From NCBI GenBank assembly GCA_026705605.1, contig JAPPAK010000007.1, positions 186,001-250,000 on the forward strand: 64,000 bases of DNA. The letters run 5' to 3'. The position numbers were made by a program, and so were the translations under genes. Shown piece after piece: positions 15,107 to 24,355 of this stretch. Source of the DNA: Chloroflexota bacterium. Its GTDB lineage: Bacteria > Chloroflexota > Dehalococcoidia > Tepidiformales > Tepidiformaceae. Below the pieces are notes generated by a model. That model was not told the origin of the DNA, made no database searches, and was given only the letters and a program-made list of their open reading frames with translations. Each line of letters opens with the position of its first letter. Positions within the stretch are counted from its first letter, which is position 1.

Positions 15107-17665
15107 TCAAACCTGTACCCAGTTCGAACCTCGTGTGTCGGTGGGTGAAGGGTGGACTAAACCTTGCTCCTCCAGTTCCCCCACAAGGTCGCCGACAGTT
15201 GCTCTCCTTGCGAGGAGGCCGTCGACAAGTTGTCGGATGGCACTCCTTGCCGCCGGATCGGTGACCTTGGGTAGAACGATCTCACCGACCGCGTCGTCGC
15301 TAAGTTCGGCCAGCCCATCGGAGCCCGTGCACAGGGCGCGTGCCTGGACGAGGTAGGTCTCTGAGGCAAGGCTGGCAACGATGTCCGGCAAGTGGTCCTC
15401 GAAACCCTGTTTCAACCTGAGCCGCTTGAATCCATTGCTGACGATAGTGTCCTCATGGCCCTCACCGCACACGAACCACTTCGAAACGCTGCCCCAGATC
15501 CCGCCAACGAATAAGTCGCCGTGCCTTGCACGGTGGCGGGCACGATCAGGCAGTTGCCAACCACGTAGGCGCTTCGGGGTCACGATGCCTTCTACGGCAT
15601 CTTGCAGTTCAATGTAGGAGAACATCTGCGACGGCGAGTCTGGAGCCCCCTCCTCGCTCACGACGTCTACCACCTGCCCAAGGTTGAAGTGCTCTACTTC
15701 TAGGACTGACGATCTAACGCGACGGTATCTCTCGCTGTACCGCTTCGGATCTAGGCTCAGGTCCGACCGCTCAAGGACTTCCCGAAAGTCGACGCTCCAG
15801 CCCACATCAGCAACTCCCGACCCTGGGTTAGCCAGCCACGGGAATGCTGAGACTAGCCGTTGGCTCCTCATGTCAGACAATATCCGAGAAAAGTCTGCGT
15901 CGACTACGTGCTCGTTCGCGGAGTCGGTTACATAGACTCCTGACTCGGCTTCTCGCTTGAAGATCTGTTTCGCTTTCTTGTCGGACACGCTCCAACCGAC
16001 TGACTCGACGACACCGGCGTAGAAGGGATGTGTGTCTCCGTCTGTCGCAACGGAAAGGGGCTGCCGACGCTTCTCGAGGAAGACTGCAGATGCAGATACG
16101 TCGGCTCCCGAGCGTTTGAAGGTGAACCGGGGAAAGGCGACGACGCCTACTACCCTGGCATGCCGAATCAGCCACTCCCTAAAGACGCGGTACTTCTTGC
16201 TGCGGTTACCCAAATAGCCGTTGGGCAGGATGATTCCCACCCGCCCCCCCGGAACGGTTTGCCTTACGCACAGCTCCGTGAAGAGCAGGCCCACCTCTTG
16301 AGACTTCAGAACCATCGGGGAAGGCTGTAGGCGTCCCCCTTCGGCCACTCTCCAATCGTGACCTAGGTCGAAGTGCTGTAGAACCTCAGAGCGCGTCTCG
16401 GTGATCCGGACCCCGAATGGAGGATTGCACAGCAGTACGCCAAAGCTGGCGTCGTGCTCAGGTCGAAGGAGAAGGCTGTCCTCTTCCTCGATTTGGCTCT
16501 TTCCATCGCCGTTGAGCACCATGTTCAAGACGGCGACTTGGACAGCTTCGGCGCTGTTGTCGGCTCCCCACACACTGTCTGTGAGGTTCGCCCCGGTTGT
16601 ACGTTCTGCATACTGGAATGCCGAGATGAGGAAGTCCCCACTGCCACAGGCAGGGTCCTTGACATGCTCGCCTGCCTTCGGATTCGTCACTTCAACTATG
16701 AAGTCGACCACCTCGGTTGGCGTAAAGTACTGCCCTAGGTCCCACTTGTAGACCTCGCTGGCGAAGTACATATAGAAGTCTTGGATCACCTCTCGCTTGC
16801 TTCCCAATATCAGGACAGGGGCCAGCAAGGAGCTGATCTCCCTTAGCGTACTGCCCGAACACTCAAAGGTGCGAGGCAGAACTCTTGGGAGATACGGCTG
16901 ATAAAAGCCGAGTGCAGTCTTCAGTAGCTGATTAAACGTGGAAGCGACTTCCGCGTCGCCTAGCGGTGACGCTGCGAAGTCCTGTAGAGCCATTTCTTGG
17001 TCGCTTGCTTCTGGGTGTGTGTATTCGTCATAGAGCTTGAGGACCAAGAGCTGGTGCATGAGTTCAAACCTCCGAGCCTTGCTCGAGACTTCGACGTGCA
17101 GTCGATTCTCGATGCGCTCAAAGAGGTCCTTGAGGTTGGTCGACCGAAGGTCTTTAGCCTTCAGGTTGCGCTGGGCGAAGGCCTGGCCCCAAGAAGGGAG
17201 CGTGGCAATTGGCGCTTCGTGGACGGCGAGTGCTCCGTCCTGGAGAGCTCGGTAGAAGAGGCGTTGTTGGACATCGTCCCAGTAGATGCCGAGGGCCTTG
17301 AGGGACGGGAGAAAGTTGAGTGCGGGGTAGACCTGTGTGCGGATGGCTTCCACTGCCGCGGCGCTGTCACGCTTGATTTCTGCTACCAGAGTGATGTGGG
17401 CAGAGAGTGTGTCTAAGTCGTTGGGCAGGCTGTCGACCGGTACGTCGAGAACCGCTAGGTCAGTTCGAAAGGAGTTGCGCCCGTGGCTTCCGAAACGCCA
17501 GAGAGTCGTCTCAATCCGGATGTGGTCTGGTGGGTAGCCCTTGCTCAACAGGAGGTTGATGCAGTCGATCCGGCGCTTTTCCTCCGTGAACGTCAGTTCA
17601 TCGGCTGCGCGTTCGGGAACGGTGAGCGTTCCTCGGATTGGGCAGTGCAACAGTGCTCCTGGCAT
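15107..17665 (-). CDS. Single-chain restriction-modification enzyme (type IIG-like)
   Basis: 852 residues. An N-terminal PD-(D/E)XK nuclease domain shows FRTDLAVLD (D69) and LVAEIKRD (E96-x-K98), in the style of type I HsdR N-termini. A helical bundle leads to an N6-adenine methyltransferase with GQYFTP (311-316), motif I DPACGSGDF (337-345) and motif IV NPPFG (414-418). Residues ~640-852 look like a target-recognition region. No helicase domain, HsdS or HsdR neighbour is present, so cutting, methylation and recognition would be in one chain, as in type IIG enzymes. The gene is visibly less GC-rich than its surroundings and lies between unrelated genes, which suggests transfer. The ATG lacks a good Shine-Dalgarno; start uncertain. 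Confidence 0.85.
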   Translation of the reverse strand: MPGALLHCPIRGTLTVPERAADELTFTEEKRRIDCINLLLSKGYPPDHIRIETTLWRFGSHGRNSFRTDLAVLDVPVDSLPNDLDTLSAHITLVAEIKRDSAAAVEAIRTQVYPALNFLPSLKALGIYWDDVQQRLFYRALQDGALAVHEAPIATLPSWGQAFAQRNLKAKDLRSTNLKDLFERIENRLHVEVSSKARRFELMHQLLVLKLYDEYTHPEASDQEMALQDFAASPLGDAEVASTFNQLLKTALGFYQPYLPRVLPRTFECSGSTLREISSLLAPVLILGSKREVIQDFYMYFASEVYKWDLGQYFTPTEVVDFIVEVTNPKAGEHVKDPACGSGDFLISAFQYAERTTGANLTDSVWGADNSAEAVQVAVLNMVLNGDGKSQIEEEDSLLLRPEHDASFGVLLCNPPFGVRITETRSEVLQHFDLGHDWRVAEGGRLQPSPMVLKSQEVGLLFTELCVRQTVPGGRVGIILPNGYLGNRSKKYRVFREWLIRHARVVGVVAFPRFTFKRSGADVSASAVFLEKRRQPLSVATDGDTHPFYAGVVESVGWSVSDKKAKQIFKREAESGVYVTDSANEHVVDADFSRILSDMRSQRLVSAFPWLANPGSGVADVGWSVDFREVLERSDLSLDPKRYSERYRRVRSSVLEVEHFNLGQVVDVVSEEGAPDSPSQMFSYIELQDAVEGIVTPKRLRGWQLPDRARHRARHGDLFVGGIWGSVSKWFVCGEGHEDTIVSNGFKRLRLKQGFEDHLPDIVASLASETYLVQARALCTGSDGLAELSDDAVGEIVLPKVTDPAARSAIRQLVDGLLARRATVGDLVGELEEQGLVHPSPTDTRGSNWVQV

Positions 17666-17878
17666 TTCCCGGCCTGTCTACACATGACCGGAAGCCGCGT
17701 CCACCAGTCCGCCCTTGCCAGTGCCACCCGCCCCTTCCCCCTCCCATCCCCCCGACCCCACCCTCCCGCCAAAGGCTGCCGCTGGGACTGGACTACGGTG
17801 ACGAGTCGTAGCACGGACGGGCCGGGTGGGACCGCAGCGCCCAACGTCTGACCGGGACCGGGGCCACCCACGCCCGCG

Positions 17879-17884
17879 TATCAT
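17879..17884 (+). promoter_or_regulatory. Predicted -10 box, leaderless, for the CoA-transferase pair
   Basis: TATCAT followed by 8 nt and the ATG at 17893; no Shine-Dalgarno. The rest of the 227 bp between the divergent restriction gene and this one shows nothing else I can name. Confidence 0.45.
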
Positions 17885-17892
17885 CCCCTCCC

Positions 17893-19128
17893 ATGCCCGG
17901 CCTCCCCCTCTCCGGCATCCGCGTCATCGACCTCACCTGGATCATCGCCGGACCCACCGCCACCCGGTACCTCGCCGATTTCGGGGCCGATGTCATCAAG
18001 GTCGAGCACGAGCAGGCCGTCGACCCCATCCGCCTCGGACGCCCCATCGTCGGCGATAGCCCCACCCTCAACAACTCCGGCTTCTTCAACTACGTCAACC
18101 GCAACAAGCGCAGCATCCTCCTCAACGTCCGCCACCCCTTCGGCATGGACCTGCTCAAGCGCCTCATCGCCGTCTCCGATGTCGTCATCGAGAACTTTTC
18201 CGCCGGAACCCTCGCCTCCTGGGAGCTCGACTACCCCGAGATGCGCGAGCTCAACGAACGCATCATCTACTGCTCCATCTCGGGCTTCGGGCACACCGGC
18301 CGCGACCGCGATCACACCACCTGGGGACCCACCGCCCAGGCCCTCGGCGGCCTCACCCTCACCTCCGGCCTCCCCGGCATCACCCCCGCCGGCTGGGGCT
18401 ACAGCTTCATGGACCACACCGCCGGCTACTCTGCCGCCATCGCCATCCTCATGGCCCTCCACCACCGCCACCGCACCGGCGAGGGCCAGCACATCGATAT
18501 GTCCCAGGTCGAGGCCGCCACCGTTCTCAACGGCCCCGCCGTCCTCGACCGCACCGTCAACGGCCGCAGCTGGCGTCGCGAGGGGCTGCCCCCCGGCAAC
18601 CGCGCCTGGGAGCCCGCCGTCGCCCCCCACAACACCTACCCCTGCGCCGGCGAGGACCGCTGGATCGCCGTTGCCGTCACCAGCGACGCCGAGTGGGAAG
18701 CGCTCGTCCGCGCCATGGGCGAACCGGACTGGTCCCGCGACGCACGTTTCGGGTCGAACGCGGACCGTCTTGCCAACCAGGACGCACTCGACGAGCACAT
18801 TGCCGCCTGGACCGCCGAACGCGACGACTACGACCTGATGGCCCTCCTGCAAGCCGCGGGCGTGCGCGCGGCCGTCTGCCAGAAGCCCGGGGACCGCGTC
18901 GAGAGCGACCCCCAGTTCGCCGCCCGCAACTGGTGGCAGTCCCTCCCCCACCCCGACATGGGTGACACCCTCCACGATGGCGTCGCCCCCCGCCTCTCCT
19001 CCACCCCCGGCCTCCTCCAGCGCGCCGCCCCCCGCATCGGCGAGCACACGCGCGAGATCCTGTCGGAAGCGCTCGACCTGTCGGAGGCGGAGATCGACGA
19101 GTTCGCGGAAGCGGGGGTGTTCATGTGA
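17893..19128 (+). CDS. CaiB/BaiF family (class III) CoA-transferase
   Basis: 411 residues. Family signature LSGIRVIDLTWIIAGPTATRYLADFGADVIKVE at the N-terminus, NKRSILLNV, VVIENFSAGTLASWELDY and YCSISGFGHTG; the catalytic aspartate is in FMDHTAGYSAA; EGQHIDMSQVEA follows. These enzymes move CoA between carboxylic acids through an aspartyl-CoA thioester. It is the first of two tandem homologues; its stop overlaps the start of the second. Donor and acceptor cannot be inferred. Confidence 0.92.
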   Translation: MPGLPLSGIRVIDLTWIIAGPTATRYLADFGADVIKVEHEQAVDPIRLGRPIVGDSPTLNNSGFFNYVNRNKRSILLNVRHPFGMDLLKRLIAVSDVVIENFSAGTLASWELDYPEMRELNERIIYCSISGFGHTGRDRDHTTWGPTAQALGGLTLTSGLPGITPAGWGYSFMDHTAGYSAAIAILMALHHRHRTGEGQHIDMSQVEAATVLNGPAVLDRTVNGRSWRREGLPPGNRAWEPAVAPHNTYPCAGEDRWIAVAVTSDAEWEALVRAMGEPDWSRDARFGSNADRLANQDALDEHIAAWTAERDDYDLMALLQAAGVRAAVCQKPGDRVESDPQFAARNWWQSLPHPDMGDTLHDGVAPRLSSTPGLLQRAAPRIGEHTREILSEALDLSEAEIDEFAEAGVFM

Positions 19129-20348
19129 GCGGTCCCCTCGAAGGTCTGCGCGTCGTCGAGATCGCCGATGAGCTGGGGCAGTACGCTGGCAAGCTCCTCG
19201 CCGACATGGGCGCCGACGTCGTCAAGATCGAGCCCCCCGAAGGCTCGCAAGCCCGGCGCGTCGGCCCCTTCGTCAGCGACGAGCCCGGCCCCAATCGCTC
19301 CCTCAACTTCTGGTACCACAACACGAACAAGCGCTCCCTCGTCCTCGACCTCGAAGGCTCGGAACCCGACCGCGAGACCGCCCGCGCCCTCCTCGCCCGC
19401 ACCGACGTCTTCCTCGAGGCGTTGCCCCCCGGCCGCGCCGCCGCCCTCGGCCTCGACTACGAGACGCTCGCCCCCGCCAACCCCCGCCTCATCCACTGCG
19501 CCCTCACCCCCTTCGGCCAGGACGGTCCCTGGGCGCACTACCGCGTCACCGACCTCGTCGCGCTGGCCGCGGGCGGCCCCATGAACATGAACGGCTACGA
19601 CCCCGAGGACGCCCCCGGCGCCCCGCCCATCCACGGCAAGGGCGACCAGGCCTACAACACCGCCGCCCACTTCGCCGCCATGGGCATCCTCACCGCGCTC
19701 GTGGGCCGCGACGCCGGCGGCGAGGGCCAGTACATCGACTGCTCCATGCACGAAGCCCTCTCCTCCGCCACCGAGGTCGGCCTCCCCCACTGGCTCTACA
19801 CGAAGACCAACATCATCCGGCAGACGGGTCGCCACGCGGCCACCATCCGCACGGAGCCGTGGATTCACCGCGCCCGCGACGGCAAGCACGTGCTCGTCTT
19901 CAACATCGGGCGCAGCAACGAGTCGTGGGGGAAGCTGAAGCGCTGGATGCAGTCGCACGGCTTCGGCGCGAACTTCGACGAAGAGCGCTTCGACGACCCC
20001 ATGAATCGCATGGCCGCCCGTGGCACGCCCGAGGCGAAGGAGATCTTCGCGGAGGTCTCAAGCTTCGTCGGCACCCTCGATGCCGAGGAGGTGTACCGCG
20101 GCTCGCAGGCGTGCGGACTCCCCTGGGGCACCGTGCGCTCCCCCGATGAGGCCGTGGACGACCCTCACCTGCACGACCGCGGCCACTTCGTCGCGACGAC
20201 AGGCGAGGGGCTGGATGGGGAGGCGCTGATGCCGGGCGCGCCCTACGTGCTCACCGCGAGCCCCTGGGAGCTGCGCCGTCCCGCCCCGAAGCTCGGCGAA
20301 CACACGGACGAGGTGCTGGCGGAGCTGCGCGCCCCTACTCCGGAATAG
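19125..20348 (+). CDS. CaiB/BaiF family (class III) CoA-transferase, second copy
   Basis: 407 residues, starting at a GTG that overlaps the previous stop (GTGA). It shares family motifs (LEGLRVVEIADELGQYAGKLLADMGADVVKIE, FWYHNTNKRSLVLDL, EGQYIDCSMHEA) and has the catalytic Asp in HGKGDQAYNTAAH, but is clearly diverged from its partner. Tandem CaiB genes often form heteromers or a two-step CoA exchange, which is the likely reason for the coupling. The last 14 bp overlap the convergent LysM gene. Confidence 0.92.
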   Translation: MSGPLEGLRVVEIADELGQYAGKLLADMGADVVKIEPPEGSQARRVGPFVSDEPGPNRSLNFWYHNTNKRSLVLDLEGSEPDRETARALLARTDVFLEALPPGRAAALGLDYETLAPANPRLIHCALTPFGQDGPWAHYRVTDLVALAAGGPMNMNGYDPEDAPGAPPIHGKGDQAYNTAAHFAAMGILTALVGRDAGGEGQYIDCSMHEALSSATEVGLPHWLYTKTNIIRQTGRHAATIRTEPWIHRARDGKHVLVFNIGRSNESWGKLKRWMQSHGFGANFDEERFDDPMNRMAARGTPEAKEIFAEVSSFVGTLDAEEVYRGSQACGLPWGTVRSPDEAVDDPHLHDRGHFVATTGEGLDGEALMPGAPYVLTASPWELRRPAPKLGEHTDEVLAELRAPTPE

Positions 20349-20916
20349 TCACTTCCTGCCCGACCTGGAGCGTGAGGCAGGACTCCTCGTCCAGTCCGTT
20401 CGCGACCATGAACGTCTGCACGGAGATGTCGTGGTCCTGCGCGATGGCAACGCACGTGTCGCCCGGCACGACGATGTAGGTCCGCCCATCGCCCGGGCGC
20501 TCCTCGACTACCTCTTCCGTCACCGCGTCTGGGTCCGCCGGCGGAATGTTGAGGGATTCGTCGACGTGGAGGTTCGTGCAGTCCTCGTTGATGCGGGGGT
20601 TCGCCGCCAGCAATTCCGCGACGGAGATGTTGTGCTGCGCCGCAATCGCGCCGCAGGTGTCCCCTTGCTGGACGACGTAGGTGCGCGCCGGTTGCGGCTC
20701 CGGCTCGACGGTGGCGGGTGGCGTGTCGCCGGGGGCGTACACGTGTGCCGAATCAATGATGAAGGGGTCCCGTTCCTCGTCGGGCACCGCTGTGGGAACG
20801 CTAGCCGGATCGCTCAGCGTCGGACGCCCTTGCGGCTCAACCACATCGTCGTCGTCCCCGCAGCCCGCGACGAGCACGGCGATGAGACAGGCCACAGCGA
20901 ACGTTCGGGTGAGCAC
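20335..20916 (-). CDS. LysM-domain lipoprotein
   Basis: 193 residues. A signal peptide ends in lipobox LVAGC (Cys ~19), so the protein is probably lipid-anchored outside the membrane. After an acidic, Pro-rich spacer come two LysM domains (YVVQQGDTCGAIAAQHNIS with LNIPP; YIVVPGDTCVAIAQDHDIS with EVTIPE), which usually bind N-acetylglucosamine polymers such as peptidoglycan. The start is GTG, supported by TAGCAT 8 nt upstream. Confidence 0.9.
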   Translation of the reverse strand: MLTRTFAVACLIAVLVAGCGDDDDVVEPQGRPTLSDPASVPTAVPDEERDPFIIDSAHVYAPGDTPPATVEPEPQPARTYVVQQGDTCGAIAAQHNISVAELLAANPRINEDCTNLHVDESLNIPPADPDAVTEEVVEERPGDGRTYIVVPGDTCVAIAQDHDISVQTFMVANGLDEESCLTLQVGQEVTIPE

Positions 20917-20924
20917 CGTGAGCC

Positions 20925-20930
20925 ATGCTA
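20925..20930 (-). promoter_or_regulatory. Predicted -10 box, leaderless, for the LysM lipoprotein
   Basis: TAGCAT on the minus strand, 8 nt before the GTG start and without a Shine-Dalgarno. Confidence 0.45.
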
Positions 20931-20936
20931 GGTTCG

Positions 20937-22274
20937 CTAGGGGCCTCCGGCAATCTCCGCCAGCAGAACGCTCAGCATCAGGGCGGCGCCATCGCCAATC
21001 CGGTCGAGGGCATCCGGTTCGACGAGGTCGATGACATCGGCGGGCGTATGGATCAGCGAAACGTCGCCGTCCGAGAAGAAGAGCACCGGCACGCCGACAT
21101 CGGCGAAGCTCGAGTGGTCGCTTCCGTACCCCTCCGGCAGGGCCGACGCGTAGGCGGGGAACCCCTCCCGCTCGAGGAGCGCGACCGTCCGCTCCACCAG
21201 GGCCCGCGTGCCGATCACCTCGATGGCGTCTCCCCGCGCGGTCACGTCGAAATTGACCATGATTTCCGGGAGTTCGCCGCTCTCGGCCAGGCTTCGGGCC
21301 AGAGCCCGGCTCCCGAACAGGCCCGATTCCTCCGCGCCGAACGTCACGAAGCAGAGGCCCTCGTCGAGCCCGTCGCTTGCGAAGGCGCGGGCCAGCTCGA
21401 GGATGATGGCGACGCCGCTGGCGTTATCGACGGCGCCCGGCGATGCCGACACGGTGTCGTGGTGTCCTCCCGCGAGGATGTCGCAGCGAGCGTCCTCGCC
21501 GGGGCGCGCGATGACGTTCATGGCCACCGGACGTGCGGGACCGATGTCGATGCTGATGGAGGCTCCCTCCGCGATCGCTCGCGAGAAGCGTTCCGCCTCG
21601 GTGTGGGCCACGAGGACGACGGGAATGGCGTCGCGGGCGGGAATGGGGAACCCGGCCAGCCGCCATGGTTCGTGGTTCACGATCACGAGCCCCGCTGCCC
21701 CGTTTCTGGCGGCGGCCATGTACATCATGGCGTCCTGGGGCCGGGACGTGGTCCGGCTCCCAATGGGGATCGCGCCTCCGAAAGAAGCGTTGCCGGTGAG
21801 CCCACCGTCAACCGCCCGCCCTTCCGCCGACTTCGCCGAGGTGGCCTCCCCATTCAGCGCGACCCCTTCGATCGTCTCCCCTCCCACGGTGACGCTCGCT
21901 TGCCGGAAGCGCGTCTCATAGGTGAACTCCATCACCTCGACCGCGTAGCCGTAGCTCCGGAATGCTTCGGCGATGTACGCGACCGTCTCCCGTGCCTCCT
22001 GCGAGCCCGACACCCTCGGTCCGATTGCCACGGAAAGAACCCGCACGTGCTCCATGGCGTTCTCGAGGTCGTGGTCGAGGCGCTCGCCAATCTCGGGCAG
22101 TGCGGCGGTCGGAGTGGCCGGCTCGGTTGGTGTGGCGTCAGCAGCCGCGGGCGTTGCCGTAGTCGTCGGTGCCTGAGCCGCCGGCGTGGGAGACGCGTCC
22201 TCCGAACCGCCACCCGAGCAGGCCGTCGCAAGCACCGCGGCAAGTGCGATGGCAATCAGTAATCGGGCGGTCAT
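20937..22274 (-). CDS. M28-family metallopeptidase lipoprotein
   Basis: 445 residues from the ATG at 22272-22274. A lipoprotein signal (LLIAIALAAVLATAC) and a Thr/Pro/Ala spacer precede a PA-like insert (AARNGAAGLVIVNHEPW). The zinc peptidase core reads GGHHDTVSASPGAVDNASGVA, FGAEESGLFGSRALA, NFDVTARGD and SDHSSFADVGVPVLFF with a distal His in SLIHTPADV. These match the metal ligands and the catalytic Glu of M28 aminopeptidases. It probably digests peptides outside the membrane. The frame is open farther upstream, but the signal peptide fixes the start. Confidence 0.9.
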   Translation of the reverse strand: MTARLLIAIALAAVLATACSGGGSEDASPTPAAQAPTTTATPAAADATPTEPATPTAALPEIGERLDHDLENAMEHVRVLSVAIGPRVSGSQEARETVAYIAEAFRSYGYAVEVMEFTYETRFRQASVTVGGETIEGVALNGEATSAKSAEGRAVDGGLTGNASFGGAIPIGSRTTSRPQDAMMYMAAARNGAAGLVIVNHEPWRLAGFPIPARDAIPVVLVAHTEAERFSRAIAEGASISIDIGPARPVAMNVIARPGEDARCDILAGGHHDTVSASPGAVDNASGVAIILELARAFASDGLDEGLCFVTFGAEESGLFGSRALARSLAESGELPEIMVNFDVTARGDAIEVIGTRALVERTVALLEREGFPAYASALPEGYGSDHSSFADVGVPVLFFSDGDVSLIHTPADVIDLVEPDALDRIGDGAALMLSVLLAEIAGGP

Positions 22275-22311
22275 GAGCAGTCCGGGACGGGCGACGCGTT
22301 GGTTGTCGCCC

Positions 22312-22749
22312 CTAGCGACCGCGAAGCGCACGCCTGATCCGTGCCAGCACCCCCGGCGGGGCGGGCTCGTACTCGACGTAACGTCCGCGCCAATGGGCGC
22401 CCTTCGCGGCTGGAGGGGCCGAGACCGTAGCTCGTCGCGGGCGCACGAACGACCAGATGAACGCGGCCAGGAAGAGAACAACGCCGATGAACGCCATCCA
22501 GATCAGGGCGGCCCAGATGGCGGCCAGGATGAGCCCCGCCACCATCACCCCGGCCCCGGTGAAGAGCATCGAGGCTGGGGTCGGACCGTTCACCTTCAGA
22601 CCGAATGCAGAGGCGATACGGGACGAGAAGGGTTGACCCCGGTTCCGCCGGTGGCTTTCCAGCGAGATCGGCTCCTCGCCCGGCTTTGGAGGCTCCTCTC
22701 CGAGGCGGGCCAGGATCTCCTCGATCTCGCGATCGATGCGGTCGGGCAT
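22312..22749 (-). CDS. Small two-TM membrane protein of unknown function
   Basis: 145 residues. It begins MPDRIDREIEEILARLGEEP, a charged N-terminal helix, then has two hydrophobic segments (GAGVMVAGLILAAIWAALIW and AFIGVVLFLAAFIWSFV, ~75-110) and a basic tail (GVLARIRRALRGR). I do not know a function. The ATG at 22747-22749 is chosen over a GTG 12 nt upstream because the conserved-looking sequence begins there. Confidence 0.6.
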   Translation of the reverse strand: MPDRIDREIEEILARLGEEPPKPGEEPISLESHRRNRGQPFSSRIASAFGLKVNGPTPASMLFTGAGVMVAGLILAAIWAALIWMAFIGVVLFLAAFIWSFVRPRRATVSAPPAAKGAHWRGRYVEYEPAPPGVLARIRRALRGR

Positions 22750-22792
22750 GGCACTGTCCACGATAGGGGATCAACGAGTAAACCGTCGATGG

Positions 22793-24355
22793 TCAGTCGT
22801 GGGCGTCCTTACCCCAGCCTCCCCCGCCGGGTGTATGCACCTCCACGCGGTCACCGGCTGCTACCCGAAGCTGCTGCTGGCCGGCGAGGGGCTCGCGTTC
22901 CCCGTTGGCGCGGATGAGCGTGTTCGCGCCGTGCTCTGCCGCCTCTCCGTCCTGCGTCCCCGGTGGCCCGACGGTCCTGCGGTCGCCGATGAGGGAGACG
23001 TCCGCCTCCGTCAGGAATTCGATCTCTCGCACTACCCCGTCACCCCCACGGCGCCGCCCCTCGCCCCCGCTCCCGTCGCGTAGCTCGAAACGCCGGACTC
23101 GTATGGGAAAGGCATTCTCGATCGACTCGGCGGGCGTGTTGGCGGTGTTGGTCATGTGCGTCTGCACGCCGCTCTCGCCATCGCCGTTGGGACCCGCACC
23201 GGCGCCGCCCGGGACCGTCTCGTAGTAGGCGAAGGGCTCGCCGCCGGAGCGGACGCCGCCGAATGTGAAGTTGCTCATCGTGCCGGCGCTCGCCGCTGGG
23301 ATTCGTTCCGGAAGCGCCTCCGCAAATGCCGCGAGGACGACATCGGTCACGCGCTGCGAGGTCTCGACGTTGCCGGCGGAAACGGCGCGCTGGGGCCGGG
23401 CGTTGACGATCGAGCCCTCGGGAAGGATGACCTCAATGGGCCGGAAGACGCCCGCGTTGGAGGGAGCATCCGGGGGCAGGAGGCAGCGCACGCAGTAGGC
23501 CACCGCCGATCGTGTGACCGCGGCGACGGCGTTGATCGAGGCGGCCTGCTCCTCCGCCGAGCCGCTGAAGTCGACCGTGACCTCCTCCCCGCGTAAGGAA
23601 ACCCGGGCACGGATGGGGAGCAGCGTTCTGTCCGCGCCCTCCATCACGTCCTCGGCCGTGTATTCGCCGTCGGGGACCTCGGCGATGGCGGCTCGCGTGA
23701 GCCGCTCGGCGTAGTCGGTGAGCGCGGCCATCCAGCGCGCGAGCTCGTCGCTTCCGTAGCGGGCGGCGAGCGCCTGGAGGCGGGCCGCCCCGGTGCTGAG
23801 TGCCCCGAGCTGGGCGTCGAAGTCGCCGCGACGTTCGGCGGGCGTGCGGACGTTCCGCAGGATGAGGGCGAAAAGCGCCTCGTTCAGCCGTCCCGCCTCG
23901 CGCAGCTTGAGGGGCGGGATGATGACGCCCTCCTGGTACAGCTCCGTGGCGACCGGCATCGAACCTGCCGACATACCTCCGATGTCGGCGTGATGCGCGC
24001 GGTTCGCGACGAAACCGATGAGATCCCCGCCGGCGAAGACGGGCGCCACCAGCGTCACGTCGGGGAGGTGCGTGCCACCGAGGTATGGGTCGTTGACGAT
24101 GGCCACGTCACCCTCGCTCCACGGTGCGAGCGTGGACACCGCGGCGATCGACTCCGGCATGGCCCCCAGGTGGACGGGGATGTGAGCGGCCTGCGCCACC
24201 ATCTCACCCTTCGCATCGAAGACGGCGCAGGAGAAGTCGCGGCGCTCGCGGATGTTGGGCGAATGGCTTGTGCGCCACAGTGTCACTCCCATCTCTTCCG
24301 CTGCCGAAGCGAGGAGCGCGTTCCAGACGGCGAGGCGGGCGGGATCGTCGGTCAT
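22793..24355 (-). CDS. hyuB: Hydantoinase/oxoprolinase B-type subunit
   Basis: 520 residues, HyuB family. It begins with NALLASAAEEMGVTLWRTSHSPNIRERRDFSCAVFD, then AHIPVHLGAMPESI, NDPYLGGTHLPDVTLV and FVANRAHHADIGGMSAGSM, with the end typical of the family (GGDGVVREIEF, GAAGDRVEVHTPGGGGWG-like). With HyuA it forms ATP-dependent amidohydrolases or carboxylases (N-methylhydantoinase, 5-oxoprolinase, acetone/acetophenone carboxylase relatives). It starts inside the end of hyuA (4 bp overlap). Confidence 0.92.
   Translation of the reverse strand: MTDDPARLAVWNALLASAAEEMGVTLWRTSHSPNIRERRDFSCAVFDAKGEMVAQAAHIPVHLGAMPESIAAVSTLAPWSEGDVAIVNDPYLGGTHLPDVTLVAPVFAGGDLIGFVANRAHHADIGGMSAGSMPVATELYQEGVIIPPLKLREAGRLNEALFALILRNVRTPAERRGDFDAQLGALSTGAARLQALAARYGSDELARWMAALTDYAERLTRAAIAEVPDGEYTAEDVMEGADRTLLPIRARVSLRGEEVTVDFSGSAEEQAASINAVAAVTRSAVAYCVRCLLPPDAPSNAGVFRPIEVILPEGSIVNARPQRAVSAGNVETSQRVTDVVLAAFAEALPERIPAASAGTMSNFTFGGVRSGGEPFAYYETVPGGAGAGPNGDGESGVQTHMTNTANTPAESIENAFPIRVRRFELRDGSGGEGRRRGGDGVVREIEFLTEADVSLIGDRRTVGPPGTQDGEAAEHGANTLIRANGEREPLAGQQQLRVAAGDRVEVHTPGGGGWGKDAHD

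Noticed and set aside
17666..17892. A hidden specificity subunit or small gene next to the restriction enzyme
   Set aside because: The gap is 227 bp, with no open frame showing coding features or an initiation site, apart from the promoter of the CoA-transferase.
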